Assembly: GCF_003339865.1 (NCBI RefSeq)
Contig: NZ_QPKV01000002.1
Span: forward strand, 372,001-436,000
Source: Pedobacter chinensis
GTDB taxonomy: Bacteria > Bacteroidota > Bacteroidia > Sphingobacteriales > Sphingobacteriaceae
Length of the DNA stretch: 64,000 bases
Direction: 5' to 3'
Shown here one piece after another: positions 44,423-53,743 of the stretch. The notes beneath the pieces are model-generated. The model saw nothing but the letters and a program-made list of their open reading frames with translations. It was not told the DNA's origin and ran no database searches. How positions within the stretch are numbered: position 1 is the first letter of the stretch; every line of letters starts with the position of its first letter. Made by a program: the position numbers and the translations under genes.

Positions 44423-44701
44423 TTAATTTTCAATGGTTGAATACCAGTTAATTGGATGAGAACGGATGCTTAAGCCGTCACGCTCTACATGATAAAGAAT
44501 AATGGGAATACTAAAGTCGATCATTCGTTCAACCTTTTTTGACAGGCGCCCGAGAAAATCCATACTGGATATTCCCTCTTTTAAATGAACATAAATAACT
44601 GTAGGCGTTTTGAACTCAAAGCGATCGATCATTCCAGGCCATTCATTCCTAATGCGATCAAGGAAATTAGGAATTTTTACATACTCTTGATTTTTTTCCA
44701 T
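44423..44701 (-). CDS. hypothetical protein, 92 residues
   Basis: I do not recognise this family. It is a soluble protein with mixed strands and helices: FLDRIRNEWPGMIDRFEFKT, TVIYVHLKEG, GRLSKKVERMIDFSIPIILY and HVERDGLSIRS. No signal or membrane segment is seen. It is divergently oriented from the receiver gene at 44919. Confidence 0.65.
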   Translation of the reverse strand: MEKNQEYVKIPNFLDRIRNEWPGMIDRFEFKTPTVIYVHLKEGISSMDFLGRLSKKVERMIDFSIPIILYHVERDGLSIRSHPINWYSTIEN

Positions 44702-44918
44702 ATTTCAAGGATTTGATACTCTTAAAATAGCTAATCATTTTGATTTTAAAAAGAGATTTTTGAAACCACAACAACTTTTTTACAAATGCGGTTGATACAG
44801 GTTATTTCTATTAAAACGTTACCAAAGATTCATCAATAAACGTATATAACCAAGTATTTATACTTAAAGCCTACTGTTTTTAAAACTTAACTTTAGTGCT
44901 TTGAATTTCACAAATACG

Positions 44919-45275
44919 ATGGTTAAGCGAATATTGATTCTTGATGATGACCATTCCAATGCAGAAGTGCTTTCCATGATCATGGAACAAGGGGGGTTTG
45001 AGGCAGCTCACATTCAATCTTCCAGAAAACTTCTTCCCTTAATCAAAGATTTTAAGCCACATGTTTTGTTTTTAGATATTCAATTGGGCCAAAGTGACGG
45101 GCGATTGATTTGCAATGAACTTAAAGCAAATAAGGCCACCCAAAATTTACCTATTGTTTTAATTTCCGCTTTATTGCCCACACAAATCGAAAAAATTCCT
45201 TCAAAGGAAGATGGTATAATCAATAAGCCGTTTGATATGGATGAGGTAATTGGAATGGTAAAGCGCTTAATTTAA
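44919..45275 (+). CDS. single-domain response regulator (receiver only)
   Basis: A 118-residue receiver from the ATG at 44919 (MVKRILILDDDHSNAEVL); a TTG 18 bp upstream is in frame but unlikely. D9/D10 and phospho-acceptor D53 (VLFLDIQLG), SALLPT and the Lys in GIINKPFDMDEV are present. It is closely related to the receiver at 36723. There is no output domain and no adjacent partner on the same strand, although a kinase/NarL pair starts about 1 kb away. Confidence 0.88.
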   Translation: MVKRILILDDDHSNAEVLSMIMEQGGFEAAHIQSSRKLLPLIKDFKPHVLFLDIQLGQSDGRLICNELKANKATQNLPIVLISALLPTQIEKIPSKEDGIINKPFDMDEVIGMVKRLI

Positions 45276-45471
45276 TGAGCATTTACACAACTGATATTTA
45301 AAGAAATGCTTAATGCATAATTCAATTTTTATCGACAGCTTTAAATCCTATTTAAAGCCAGGCTCGGATAATTTATCGAGTGGGCAATTACCGTGGCAAA
45401 AAGTATAAATACGCAATAATATACTGATTCTGTAAATAATTGTTTTTTTACCCCAAAAATGAGGTTTTTCT

Positions 45472-46122
45472 TTAAACGGCATACCCGTTTAATATGGAAA
45501 AACGAACTAAAGCTGCCGTATTTTTACAGCCTGTTCTATCAATAAGTGCCTGCCTTAATCCTTCAACAGTTCGTCTGCTTAAGAACAATCTGTCGGCCAT
45601 TTCCTGATTTGTCATTCCTTCACCTATTAGCTTGAGTACACTCAGTTCTCTTTCCGAAAACTGTAGCCGGTGGCCCTGTTCAGGAGAAAGCATAACAAGC
45701 TGTTTGTTAAAGCGTTCTAGGATTGAAATACAAAGACTTGATGAAACATATTGATGTCCTTTCATTACATGTTGCAGGCAAAACATCAGCTCATCAGCAC
45801 CAACACTTTTAAGGAGATAGCCACTCGCTCCAGCTAAAAAAGCATTCGAGGCATATTTTTCATCTTCTAAAATACTTAAGAGAACGACTTTTAGATTTTT
45901 AGACCTTTTTTTTACCAATGGAATCATTTCAATTCCATCCATTTCAGGCATTAACACATCAGATAGAATGATATCAGCCTGTATACCAGCATCTATTAAA
46001 CTGAGCAGTTCACGTCCATTAGCAACATCTGCCACAACTTCAACCGATTCGTATTTATCCATAAGTGCGGTAAGCGACTCACGCATTAAGTGATGGTCAT
46101 CTACCAGGATTATTTTGATCAT
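45472..46122 (-). CDS. NarL/LuxR-family response regulator
   Basis: A 216-residue regulator. Receiver residues 1 to about 120 have D8/D9 (IILVDDHHLM), phospho-acceptor D55 (IILSDVLMPEMDG) and the Lys in GYLLKSVGADEL. A LuxR-type HTH from about residue 145 includes LQFSERELSVLKLIGEGMTN, QEMADRLFLSRRTVEGLRQ. It controls transcription upon phosphorylation. The PAS kinase gene is upstream on the same strand, 89 bp away, so they form a likely two-component pair. Confidence 0.92.
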   Translation of the reverse strand: MIKIILVDDHHLMRESLTALMDKYESVEVVADVANGRELLSLIDAGIQADIILSDVLMPEMDGIEMIPLVKKRSKNLKVVLLSILEDEKYASNAFLAGASGYLLKSVGADELMFCLQHVMKGHQYVSSSLCISILERFNKQLVMLSPEQGHRLQFSERELSVLKLIGEGMTNQEMADRLFLSRRTVEGLRQALIDRTGCKNTAALVRFSILNGYAV

Positions 46123-46211
46123 AAACCAAATATAATTGAAGGAAAGTAATTCAGAAAACAGCCTATATTTGATATGCTCAAAACTTGTGCATTTTGTGTG
46201 AAATCACGTAT

Positions 46212-47288
46212 TTATTTGGGTAATTCTACATAAAAGGTTGTTCCTTTTCCGGTTTCAGTTTCGAACCAGATTCTACCATGATGCATCTCTACGATACTGT
46301 AAATTATACCCATGCCTAAACCTCCGGAATCTAAACCTATTAAGCCAAGCTTTAAACCCTGTTCTCCCCGTTTAAATAAATCAGCTCTCAGTTCTTCCGG
46401 AATCCCAATACCATCATCATATACGGAAACGATAACAGTATTCTCTTTATCCTCGGCTGTAATTCCTATCGTTCCGTTTTCATCTGTAAACTTAATTGCA
46501 TTCGATATTAAATTATTGATTACCTGAAGAAATTTCATACTATCCAATGCCAGATAAATTCGGTCTTTATTGCTGCTGAATTCAAAGTTCCTTACCTCCC
46601 GTAACCTGGATCTCCGGTAAAAGCGCAATGCATCTTTTAACTCCCAAACCAAATCTACCCGCTCCTTTTTAATTTCCACCTCACTTGATTTTAAGAATTC
46701 ATGATTAATGAGACTTCTGACCAAACGATTATTGCGTTCACACATATCTACAATAAACCCCATCGATTCTTGCAGTTCTTTATCGCCTATTTTGGCGATG
46801 CCTTTCTCCATGGATGATGCTGTTAATTTCATCATGCCCAAAGGTTCTTTCAAATCATGGGATAATACTTCCAGGGTAATATTTTTACGGTAATTAATCT
46901 GCTCAATATGTAATTTATTGTGGCGCTCAACAGTAATATCTTCCACTATTCCACAAATTACGGTGTTTTTAAATTGCAACGGATAAATGCTGGCCTTAAC
47001 ATATTTCTCTCTTGAATTGGAAAACCCAAGTCTGAACTCATATTTTTTGGGCGTCATATCTTCCAGGCATTCTTCATAACAGAATACAACATGTTCCTTA
47101 TCATCTTCATATATTGCATTAAAAAGACTATGGGTTTGTTTTAAAATGGTTTCTTTATCAATTTCCCAAATCTTGGCCAACCCTGAATTGATATAGGCAA
47201 AACTTTCAGTTTTTAAGTGATAGATGAAGTAACCGTCATTAGAACTTTCTCCAATCTGACAAAATAATTCACTGTTTATTTCTTTCAT
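46212..47288 (-). CDS. PAS domain sensor histidine kinase
   Basis: A 358-residue soluble kinase without membrane helices. An N-terminal PAS fold (about residues 1-125, with FAYINSGLAKIWEID and FKNTVICGIVEDITVER) is followed by a HisKA helix with phospho-acceptor H144 in EVLSHDLKEPLGMM. The HATPase domain has an N box NNLISNAIKFTDENG, G1 DDGIGIPEEL and G2 GGLGMGIIYSIVEMHHG. Lack of membrane segments means it senses an internal signal. Partner: the NarL-type regulator downstream. Confidence 0.92.
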   Translation of the reverse strand: MKEINSELFCQIGESSNDGYFIYHLKTESFAYINSGLAKIWEIDKETILKQTHSLFNAIYEDDKEHVVFCYEECLEDMTPKKYEFRLGFSNSREKYVKASIYPLQFKNTVICGIVEDITVERHNKLHIEQINYRKNITLEVLSHDLKEPLGMMKLTASSMEKGIAKIGDKELQESMGFIVDMCERNNRLVRSLINHEFLKSSEVEIKKERVDLVWELKDALRFYRRSRLREVRNFEFSSNKDRIYLALDSMKFLQVINNLISNAIKFTDENGTIGITAEDKENTVIVSVYDDGIGIPEELRADLFKRGEQGLKLGLIGLDSGGLGMGIIYSIVEMHHGRIWFETETGKGTTFYVELPK

Positions 47289-47506
47289 TTGGCTGATTTT
47301 TTAATTAGGCTGCAAGAGCAAATCAGAAACGCAGAATCTGGAAAATGGTTTTGTTTTTTTTGTAAATACGTATTAAATCTCCTTTTAAGAAAAGCAGGAT
47401 TTTTGAAAAAACAATGTTCACAATTAAATAAGCTGAAAAATAACAAGATAGCAGAAGCAGCAAATTTTATTTAAATCTGTTGGATATTCATTTGTAACTT
47501 CGGGGC

Positions 47507-47725
47507 ATGACAATGCAGGAACTTCAGGAGTTAGAGGATTTTTTCAGAAACGCAGGCAAACAGCAGGTACCGATTTATTTAAATCAGGCAACAGAGATAA
47601 CCGATTATGACCTTTTTCTTCAAAGTCATTTCCACCCGTTAAAAGCAAATTTAACAGCCAAGGTAAACCAGCCGTTAATTGAAAGACTAAAAACATTAAA
47701 GCTCATTATAGAATCTAATGCTTAA
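47507..47725 (+). CDS. small DUF6965-like protein
   Basis: A 72-residue soluble protein. The pattern ELEDFFRNAGKQQVPIYLNQ, ATEITDYDLFLQSHFHPLKA and a final PLIERLKTLKL resembles DUF6965, a short Bacteroidota family of unknown function. I recognise the family from pattern only. It is convergent with the Rdx protein gene, 23 bp between the stops. Confidence 0.55.
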   Translation: MTMQELQELEDFFRNAGKQQVPIYLNQATEITDYDLFLQSHFHPLKANLTAKVNQPLIERLKTLKLIIESNA

Positions 47726-47748
47726 TATTAAGCTATTAATTACTTATG

Positions 47749-48027
47749 TTACTTATGATCAGTATGGCCGAGATCCTTTTCAGGACTTACATGATCGCGA
47801 ACCAAACGCTTGAGTTCTTTAATTTCAGGAAATCTTTCCATCTGCTTACGATCAAAAATAAGTTGATCATCAATTGAAATGAAAAAAGCGCCACCAATTT
47901 CACTTGGTATAAGCATTACACCTTTAATTTCTTCAGTAAAAGCATGAAGAAGCTCCTGAGCCATGTAAGCGGCACGAAGCATCCAGCCACATTTTGGGCA
48001 ATACTCAATGGTAATTGTGGGTTTCAT
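47749..48027 (-). CDS. Rdx / SelT-SelW-SelH family thioredoxin-like protein
   Basis: A 92-residue protein with the redox motif C-x-x-C near the N-terminus (IEYCPKCGWMLRAAYMAQEL), then GVMLIPSEIGGAFFISIDDQ and FPEIKELKRLVRDHV. This is the usual layout of the Rdx family, whose eukaryotic members carry selenocysteine in place of one Cys. The bacterial role is unknown, presumably thiol redox. Its promoter side faces the 86-bp tandem array. Confidence 0.85.
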   Translation of the reverse strand: MKPTITIEYCPKCGWMLRAAYMAQELLHAFTEEIKGVMLIPSEIGGAFFISIDDQLIFDRKQMERFPEIKELKRLVRDHVSPEKDLGHTDHK

Positions 48028-48067
48028 AATTGGAGCAAGATAAAAATTTAGACTAAAATAAAGGCAT

Positions 48068-49022
48068 GATGCTGATAAAACACCTTACACGAACGGTCGT
48101 CATTCTGAACTTGTTTCAGAACCTTAATGGCATGAACATAAAGCATTAAGTATGATGCTGATAAAACACCATACACGAACGGTCGTCATTCTGAACTTGT
48201 TTCAGAACCTTAATGGCATGAATATAAAGCATTAAGTATGATGCTGATAAAACACCTTACAAGAACGGTCGTCATTCTGAACTTGTTCAGAACCTTAATG
48301 GCATGAACATAAAGCATTAAGTAGGATGCTGATAAAACACCTTACACGAACGGTCGTCATTCTGAACTTGTTTCAGAACCTTAATGGCATGAACATAAAG
48401 CATTAAGTATGATGCTGATAAAACACCTTACACGAACGGTCGTCATTCTGAACTTGTTTCAGAACCTTAATGGCATGAATATAAAGCATTAAGTATGATG
48501 CTGATAAAACACCGTGCAAGAACGGTCGTCATTCTGAACTTGTTTCAGAACCTTAATGGCAATGAACATATAGCATTAAGTATGATGCCGATAAAACACC
48601 TTACACGAACGGTCGTCATTCTGAACTTGTTTCAGAACCTTAATGACGTGAACATAAAGCATTAAGTATGATGCTGATAAAACACCTTACACGAACGGTC
48701 GTCATTCTGAACTTGTTTCAGAACCTTAATGGCATGAACATAAAGCATTAAGTAGGATGCTGATAAAACACCTTACACGAACGGTCGTCATTCTGAACTT
48801 GTTTCAGAACCTTAATGGCATGAACATAAAGCATTAAGTATGATGCTGATAAAACACCTTACACGAACGGTCGTCATTCTGAACTTGTTTCAGAACCTTA
48901 ATGACATGAACACACAGCATTAAGTAGGATGCTGATAAAACACCTTACACGAACGGTCGTCATTCTGAACTTGTTTCAGAACCTTAATGGCATGAACACA
49001 CGGCAGGAAAGATGCTGAAATA
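48068..49022. repeat. minisatellite: 11 tandem units of about 86 bp
   Basis: Units begin with GATGCTGATAAAACACC at 48068, 48154, 48240, 48325, 48411, 48497, 48584, 48670, 48756, 48842 and 48928, with a truncated twelfth start at 49011. Spacing is 86 bp except 85, 87 and 83 in single-base variants. Each unit carries an inverted repeat TTCTGAA-CTTGT-TTCAGAA, the core of a dispersed GTCATTCTGAACTTGTTTC-type sequence. Shared variants in units 2 and 5, and 3 and 6, indicate duplication of a three-unit block. The array lies between the divergent Rdx and pta genes. There are no variable spacers, so it is not CRISPR. Confidence 0.95.
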
Positions 49023-49197
49023 AATTCACTTCACAGCTTTCCGCTTCACTGATCAGCAATTGCGAAACCTCAAGAACCATCCCAAATTAAGCAAAAAAGC
49101 CAACACACAAACAGAAACAATTTTTTAATACGGATTTAAAAAATTTCCAACTATATTGGCAAGAGTTGGTTATTCTAATCAGTATAATCCTATTTTT

Positions 49198-51285
49198 ATG
49201 ACAAAGAACATCTTTATAGCATCTGCCGAACCCTATACCGGAAAATCAGTAATTGCATTTGGCATGATCAACATGCTTTTAGCCAAGACACAAAAAGTGG
49301 GTTATTTCAAACCTATCATTGCGCAGGAAGACCCCAATAAAAAAGATGAACATGTATTAGCCATGCTTGATTATTTTGGGCTACCCATACGTTATGAGGA
49401 TGCTTTTGCTTTTACCAGACAAGATATGCTCCATCAATCTGAAGACAGTGGAGTGGTGATCAATACCATTATCAGCAAATACAAAAAGCTTGAGGATAAT
49501 TATGATTTTACGGTTATTGAAGGAAGTGATTTTCTTGGAGAAGGAAGTGCATTTGAATTTGAATCGAATGCATTAATGGCCAAAAACCTTGGCGCTCCGG
49601 TATTAATTGTTGTATCAGGAAAAGGCAAAACGGCCAGTCAATTATTTAAAACGGCAATAAATATTTATCGAAATTTCCTTTTAAGAGATGTTCAGGTTCT
49701 TGGCGTGGTGGCAAACATGGTTAATCAGGAAGAAGCAGAACGGATTAAACAAGCTCTCACTAACCAGCTGCCACCTGAGTTGCTCATTGCGGTAATTCCA
49801 ATGGAAAGCGGACTGCAAAGCCCAACGATGAAAGAAATCACTGATGCATTGGATGCTGAAATACTTTTCGGGGCAGATTTAATGGATAATCAGGTCGATA
49901 ATTTTGTTACTGGCGCCATGATGCTACCCAACTTTTTAAGGCATATCAAAGATAATCTGCTCATTGTGACCCCTGGCGATAGAGGCGATATTATTATTGG
50001 CTCATTACAGGCAAACTTATCTGCTAATTATCCAAAAATTGCCGGTATTGTGCTTACAGCAGGCAGTTTGCCTGATGAACCAATGATTAAGCTGATTGAA
50101 GGTTTACAAACCATTATCCCGATTATTTCCGTTCAAAAAGGAACTTTTGAAACCACCACAACCATTGGCTCAATTCACTCTAAAATTACCATAGACAACA
50201 AGAAAAAGATTGCCCTGGCTATCGACATTTTCGAAAGACATGTAGATTTAAAAGCGCTTGATGATAAAATCATCACTTTCAGTTATCAGGGCATTACGCC
50301 ACACATGTTCCAGTATCAATTGGTAAAATGGGCGAAAAGAGAAAAAAAACACATCGTGCTGCCTGAAGGTAATGATGACAGGATATTAAAAGCTGTTGAA
50401 AAGCTTATTGCCCAGGACATTGTTGATATTACACTGCTCGGCGATCCTTTGGAGATAGGAAGTTCGATTAAAAGATTGGGATTAAATCTCGACATTAATG
50501 CCATTCACATCCATAATCCTGCCCTCTCCGAACATTATGATTCGTATGTTGAAACCTTACATGAATTGCGTAAAGCAAAAAATGTAAATATGGAAATGGC
50601 AAGAGACATGATGACAGATGTTTCGTATTTTGGCACCATGATGGTTTATAAAGGCGATGCCGATGGAATGGTTTCTGGCGCTGTGCACACGACACAACAT
50701 ACCATTAGGCCTGCACTGCAATTTGTAAAAACCAGACCAGGCGTTTCGGTGGTTTCCTCCATATTTTTTATGTGTTTGCCAGAACGGGTGGCCATTTTTG
50801 GCGATTGTGCGGTAAACCCTAACCCCACCGCACAACAACTGGCTGAAATCGCCATTTCATCAGCAGAAAGCAGCGCTAAATTTGGTATCGAACCAAGAAT
50901 TGCAATGTTGTCTTATTCATCAGGAACATCAGGCGAGGGTGAAGATGTAGAGCGGGTAAGGGCAGCAACTGCAATTGTGCGCGAAAGGCATCCCGAACTT
51001 AAAATTGAAGGACCAATTCAATATGATGCCGCTGTTGATCCGATGGTTGGAAAACAAAAAATGCCTGATTCTGATGTGGCAGGAAGAGCGAGTGTATTAA
51101 TTTTCCCTGATTTAAACACTGGAAACAACACTTATAAAGCTGTACAGCGTGAAACCGGCGCATTGGCAATTGGTCCGATGTTACAGGGATTAAACAAGCC
51201 CATAAACGATTTAAGCAGAGGTTGTACAGTTGATGATATTTTTAACACCGTAGTGATTACCGCCATACAATGCCAGGATCTATAA
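49198..51285 (+). CDS. pta: phosphate acetyltransferase
   Basis: About 695 residues from the ATG at 49198 (MTKNIFIASAEPYTGKSVIAF); an in-frame TTG 42 bp upstream is not favoured. This is the long three-domain Pta: an N-terminal P-loop, BioD-like domain (EPYTGKS), a DRTGG domain in the middle (about residues 200-350), and the C-terminal PTA_PTB catalytic domain starting near IVLPEGNDDRILKAVEKL with MVSGAVHTTQHTIRPALQF and SYSSGTSGEG. It interconverts acetyl-CoA and acetyl phosphate. ackA begins 6 bp after the stop, so the pair forms one operon for acetate formation or assimilation. Confidence 0.96.
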   Translation: MTKNIFIASAEPYTGKSVIAFGMINMLLAKTQKVGYFKPIIAQEDPNKKDEHVLAMLDYFGLPIRYEDAFAFTRQDMLHQSEDSGVVINTIISKYKKLEDNYDFTVIEGSDFLGEGSAFEFESNALMAKNLGAPVLIVVSGKGKTASQLFKTAINIYRNFLLRDVQVLGVVANMVNQEEAERIKQALTNQLPPELLIAVIPMESGLQSPTMKEITDALDAEILFGADLMDNQVDNFVTGAMMLPNFLRHIKDNLLIVTPGDRGDIIIGSLQANLSANYPKIAGIVLTAGSLPDEPMIKLIEGLQTIIPIISVQKGTFETTTTIGSIHSKITIDNKKKIALAIDIFERHVDLKALDDKIITFSYQGITPHMFQYQLVKWAKREKKHIVLPEGNDDRILKAVEKLIAQDIVDITLLGDPLEIGSSIKRLGLNLDINAIHIHNPALSEHYDSYVETLHELRKAKNVNMEMARDMMTDVSYFGTMMVYKGDADGMVSGAVHTTQHTIRPALQFVKTRPGVSVVSSIFFMCLPERVAIFGDCAVNPNPTAQQLAEIAISSAESSAKFGIEPRIAMLSYSSGTSGEGEDVERVRAATAIVRERHPELKIEGPIQYDAAVDPMVGKQKMPDSDVAGRASVLIFPDLNTGNNTYKAVQRETGALAIGPMLQGLNKPINDLSRGCTVDDIFNTVVITAIQCQDL

Positions 51286-51291
51286 ATTAAC

Positions 51292-52488
51292 ATGAATATA
51301 TTAGTCATTAATTCAGGGAGCAGCTCCCTAAAATATCAGTTCTTTAAAATGCCAGTGAAAGCACCAATCTGTAGTGGGTTGGTCGAGCGGATCGGCATTG
51401 AAGGTTCATACATTAAACACACTGTTTTTCGGGGTACAGAAAAGTTCATTACTGAAAAATCAGCTTTTATTGCTGATCATGGAGAAGGGTTAAATCAGGT
51501 ATTGGCATTACTCAGCGAAGGAGATCAGGCCGTAATTGCAAGTCCGGATGATATTGTAGCCGTAGGACATCGGGTAGTACATGGCGGAGAAAATTTCTCC
51601 GGTCCTGCTTTGATTACAGAAGAAGTAAAAGTGCAGATTAAAAAATTATTTTCTCTTGCTCCTCTTCATAACCCTGTAAACCTTAAATGTATTGAGGTAG
51701 CCGAGCAAACTTTCCCAAAAGCGAAACAAGTTGCAGTATTTGATACCGCTTTCCATCAAACAATACCTCAGCAAGCTTTCAGATATGCCATTCCTGATCA
51801 TTATTATAAGGATCATGGCATAAGGGTTTATGGTTTCCACGGCACCAGTCACAAATACGTAAGCGAGGAAGCCATCAAATGGTTAAATAAAAAAGATTCG
51901 AAAATCATTACCATTCATTTGGGTAATGGTTGCAGTATGGCAGCTGTTCACGACGGAAAATCTGTTGATACCAGCATGGGATTTGGCCCGCTGAGTGGTT
52001 TGGTAATGGGCACCCGTTCCGGAGATATTGATCCTTCGGTTATCTTCCATTTGATTGAACATGCTGGTTACAGCCTAAGTCAACTGAGTACGTTGTTTAA
52101 TAAACAATCAGGTTTACTTGGTGTTGGCGGTTCAAGCGATATGCGGGATATTTCAAAGCTGGCTGCTGAAGGAGTTGATGGTGCGATACTTGCGCTCGAA
52201 CTGTATGCCTACAGAATTAAAAAGTTTATTGGTTCGTATGCAGCAATTCTTAATGGATTGGATGCTATTGTTTTCACTGCCGGTGTTGGCGAGAATGATA
52301 AATTTATGCGGGCTTCAGTATGTAATGAATTAAATTATCTTGGCATTGAAATGGATAATGCACTTAATGCACAATATACCGGAGGCATTGCAGAGATAAA
52401 TACAAGCGAATCAAAAGTTAAAATTTTGGTCATTCCAACTAATGAGGAATACGAAATTGCGCATCAATGTTTTAGCTTACTGGCTTAA
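51292..52488 (+). CDS. ackA: acetate kinase
   Basis: A 398-residue ASKHA-fold kinase. Motifs: NILVINSGSSSLKYQ (ATP phosphate loop), VGHRVVHGGENF (substrate Arg), GFHGTSHKYV, TIHLGNGCSMAAV, DTSMGFGPLSGLVMGTRSGD and VFTAGVGENDKFMR. Together with Pta it makes ATP from acetyl phosphate, releasing acetate. Translation is closely linked to pta. A hairpin follows the stop. Confidence 0.97.
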   Translation: MNILVINSGSSSLKYQFFKMPVKAPICSGLVERIGIEGSYIKHTVFRGTEKFITEKSAFIADHGEGLNQVLALLSEGDQAVIASPDDIVAVGHRVVHGGENFSGPALITEEVKVQIKKLFSLAPLHNPVNLKCIEVAEQTFPKAKQVAVFDTAFHQTIPQQAFRYAIPDHYYKDHGIRVYGFHGTSHKYVSEEAIKWLNKKDSKIITIHLGNGCSMAAVHDGKSVDTSMGFGPLSGLVMGTRSGDIDPSVIFHLIEHAGYSLSQLSTLFNKQSGLLGVGGSSDMRDISKLAAEGVDGAILALELYAYRIKKFIGSYAAILNGLDAIVFTAGVGENDKFMRASVCNELNYLGIEMDNALNAQYTGGIAEINTSESKVKILVIPTNEEYEIAHQCFSLLA

Positions 52489-52499
52489 ATTGATAAAGT

Positions 52500-52535
52500 A
52501 ATCCATCAGCAGCAGGTTAAAACTGATGATGGATT
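52500..52535. terminator. stem-loop between convergent ackA and VOC genes
   Basis: AATCCATCAGCAG pairs with CTGATGATGGATT with one mismatch, with a 10-nt loop. A T-rich stretch (ATTTTATT) follows on the plus strand. It probably terminates ackA and possibly the convergent gene. Confidence 0.55.
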
Positions 52536-52542
52536 GAATATT

Positions 52543-52914
52543 TTATTCTTCTATTACCGACAAAATATTACCTGAAGGATCTTTAAACCAGGCAATCTTT
52601 GGGCCTGCCCTGAAAATCCCCTTTTCATCGGTTTTTAAATCCTCGGTATCATATTGTTCAAACTTTATTCCTTTACTGGTAAGTTCATCAACAGCTTCTT
52701 CAATGTTTTTCACTAAGAAATTTAACACTGTAAATGTTGCGGCTTCATGATTATCTTTAGGATAAAGCATGATATTTGCAGAGCCATTCACTTCCAATTC
52801 GAGCACACCCATTGAGCCTTCTTTGGTTTTTAGGCCTATTGACTGATAAAATGTTTTTGCCTCGTCTATATCCTTTACGGAAAAAGAACTGAATGCTTTG
52901 TTTTCTTGTAACAT
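52543..52914 (-). CDS. VOC family protein
   Basis: A 123-residue cytoplasmic protein with a single VOC domain: AFSSFSVKDIDEAKTFYQSI, GLKTKEGSMGVLELEVNG, VKNIEEAVDELTSKGIKFEQ and IAWFKDPSGNILSVIEE. Only the last Glu of a typical metal site is obvious, and the first strand lacks His, so it may be a binding rather than an enzymatic member. It is upstream of nothing on this strand; 57 bp separate it from DinB. Confidence 0.82.
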   Translation of the reverse strand: MLQENKAFSSFSVKDIDEAKTFYQSIGLKTKEGSMGVLELEVNGSANIMLYPKDNHEAATFTVLNFLVKNIEEAVDELTSKGIKFEQYDTEDLKTDEKGIFRAGPKIAWFKDPSGNILSVIEE

Positions 52915-52971
52915 GGTTTTAGTTTTTTAATGAGAATAGTACCTTATTTTTCAGCTGATTATTAAATAAGT

Positions 52972-53448
52972 TTAGCTTTTCCAGGCACCAATTAACCTTC
53001 TGATCACGATAATTTCTGCAAGGTGATAAGCATTATGATCTGCGATTTGCAGTGCTTCACGCAGAAGTGTCTGCCCGTTGCCATGAGGAATTTCGCAATA
53101 TAGATCTTGCGATTCAATTAGTTTGATGAATTCTTTCAGATCTTTTTCAATATTCATAAGAGTATTTTTCCAGCTTTGCTCATCTTTTGGGGCAGGTTCT
53201 TTTGGCCAATATTCATCAGGCCATTTGGGCGATTGATGGTTGGCATCTTTACTAAATTCAAACATGTCCCATTGGGCAATACGAATGTGCTCAGCCAATT
53301 GCCAGATGCTGTAAGGCAAACCATAAGGCCTTTCGCTAATTTGATTGAGGGAAAGATTTGCTAAGGCCTCTTTCAATCCAACATGAGCACCGCCCCCATT
53401 AAGGAGTTTTTTAAGTTCGTTTATTAAAATTGAAGTGTGATTATCCAT
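52972..53448 (-). CDS. DinB family protein
   Basis: A 158-residue four-helix bundle. Possible metal ligands lie in WQLAEHIRIAQWDMFEF and ALQIADHNAYHLAEIIVIR, the usual three-His arrangement of DinB/YfiT-type proteins. These include metal-dependent thiol-S-transferases and DNA-damage-induced proteins of unknown function. It may be co-transcribed with the VOC gene. Confidence 0.82.
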   Translation of the reverse strand: MDNHTSILINELKKLLNGGGAHVGLKEALANLSLNQISERPYGLPYSIWQLAEHIRIAQWDMFEFSKDANHQSPKWPDEYWPKEPAPKDEQSWKNTLMNIEKDLKEFIKLIESQDLYCEIPHGNGQTLLREALQIADHNAYHLAEIIVIRRLIGAWKS

Positions 53449-53512
53449 AATTGTTTTGACCAGTTATTAAATTAACAAAGTTGAATAACGATGGTTTGAA
53501 CGAAAAAATGAA

Positions 53513-53548
53513 AGATTGCCACGATCCTTCATCGTTTTGTGGCAATCT
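53513..53548. repeat. REP-like palindromic sequence
   Basis: AGATTGCCAC and GTGGCAATCT form a perfect 10-bp inverted repeat around a 16-nt centre (with CGATCCTTCATCG). This resembles the AGATTGCTTCGTCGTTC sequences inside the 16-kb tandem repeat read on the minus strand. It is probably a dispersed REP-like element. Confidence 0.5.
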
Positions 53549-53743
53549 CATTGCTGTAACCTCAAAGTCAAAACCCAAAAGAAAATCGCCACGATTATTA
53601 CCAATGAAAAATCGGAGAATATTATTGCAAGGAGGGAAAAGAGAGAATGTCGCTACCTATCAACACGCCCCATTATTGCTACACTCTCAAACATTTTCAT
53701 ACAGATGAAAAGCAAATTCTCCAATTTTCTTTTATTTTTGAGG

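Noticed and set aside
47289..47474. 61-residue plus-strand ORF starting next to the histidine kinase start
   Set aside because: It lies in the kinase promoter region, has biased Lys/Asn/Phe composition, and shows no recognisable domain.
48068..49022. CRISPR array
   Set aside because: The whole 86-bp period is conserved; there are no variable spacers, and no cas genes are present.
53516..53743. N-terminal extension of the class V PLP enzyme
   Set aside because: The extension runs through a REP-like palindrome and low-complexity DNA; the ATG at 53744 starts at the family's normal N-terminus.
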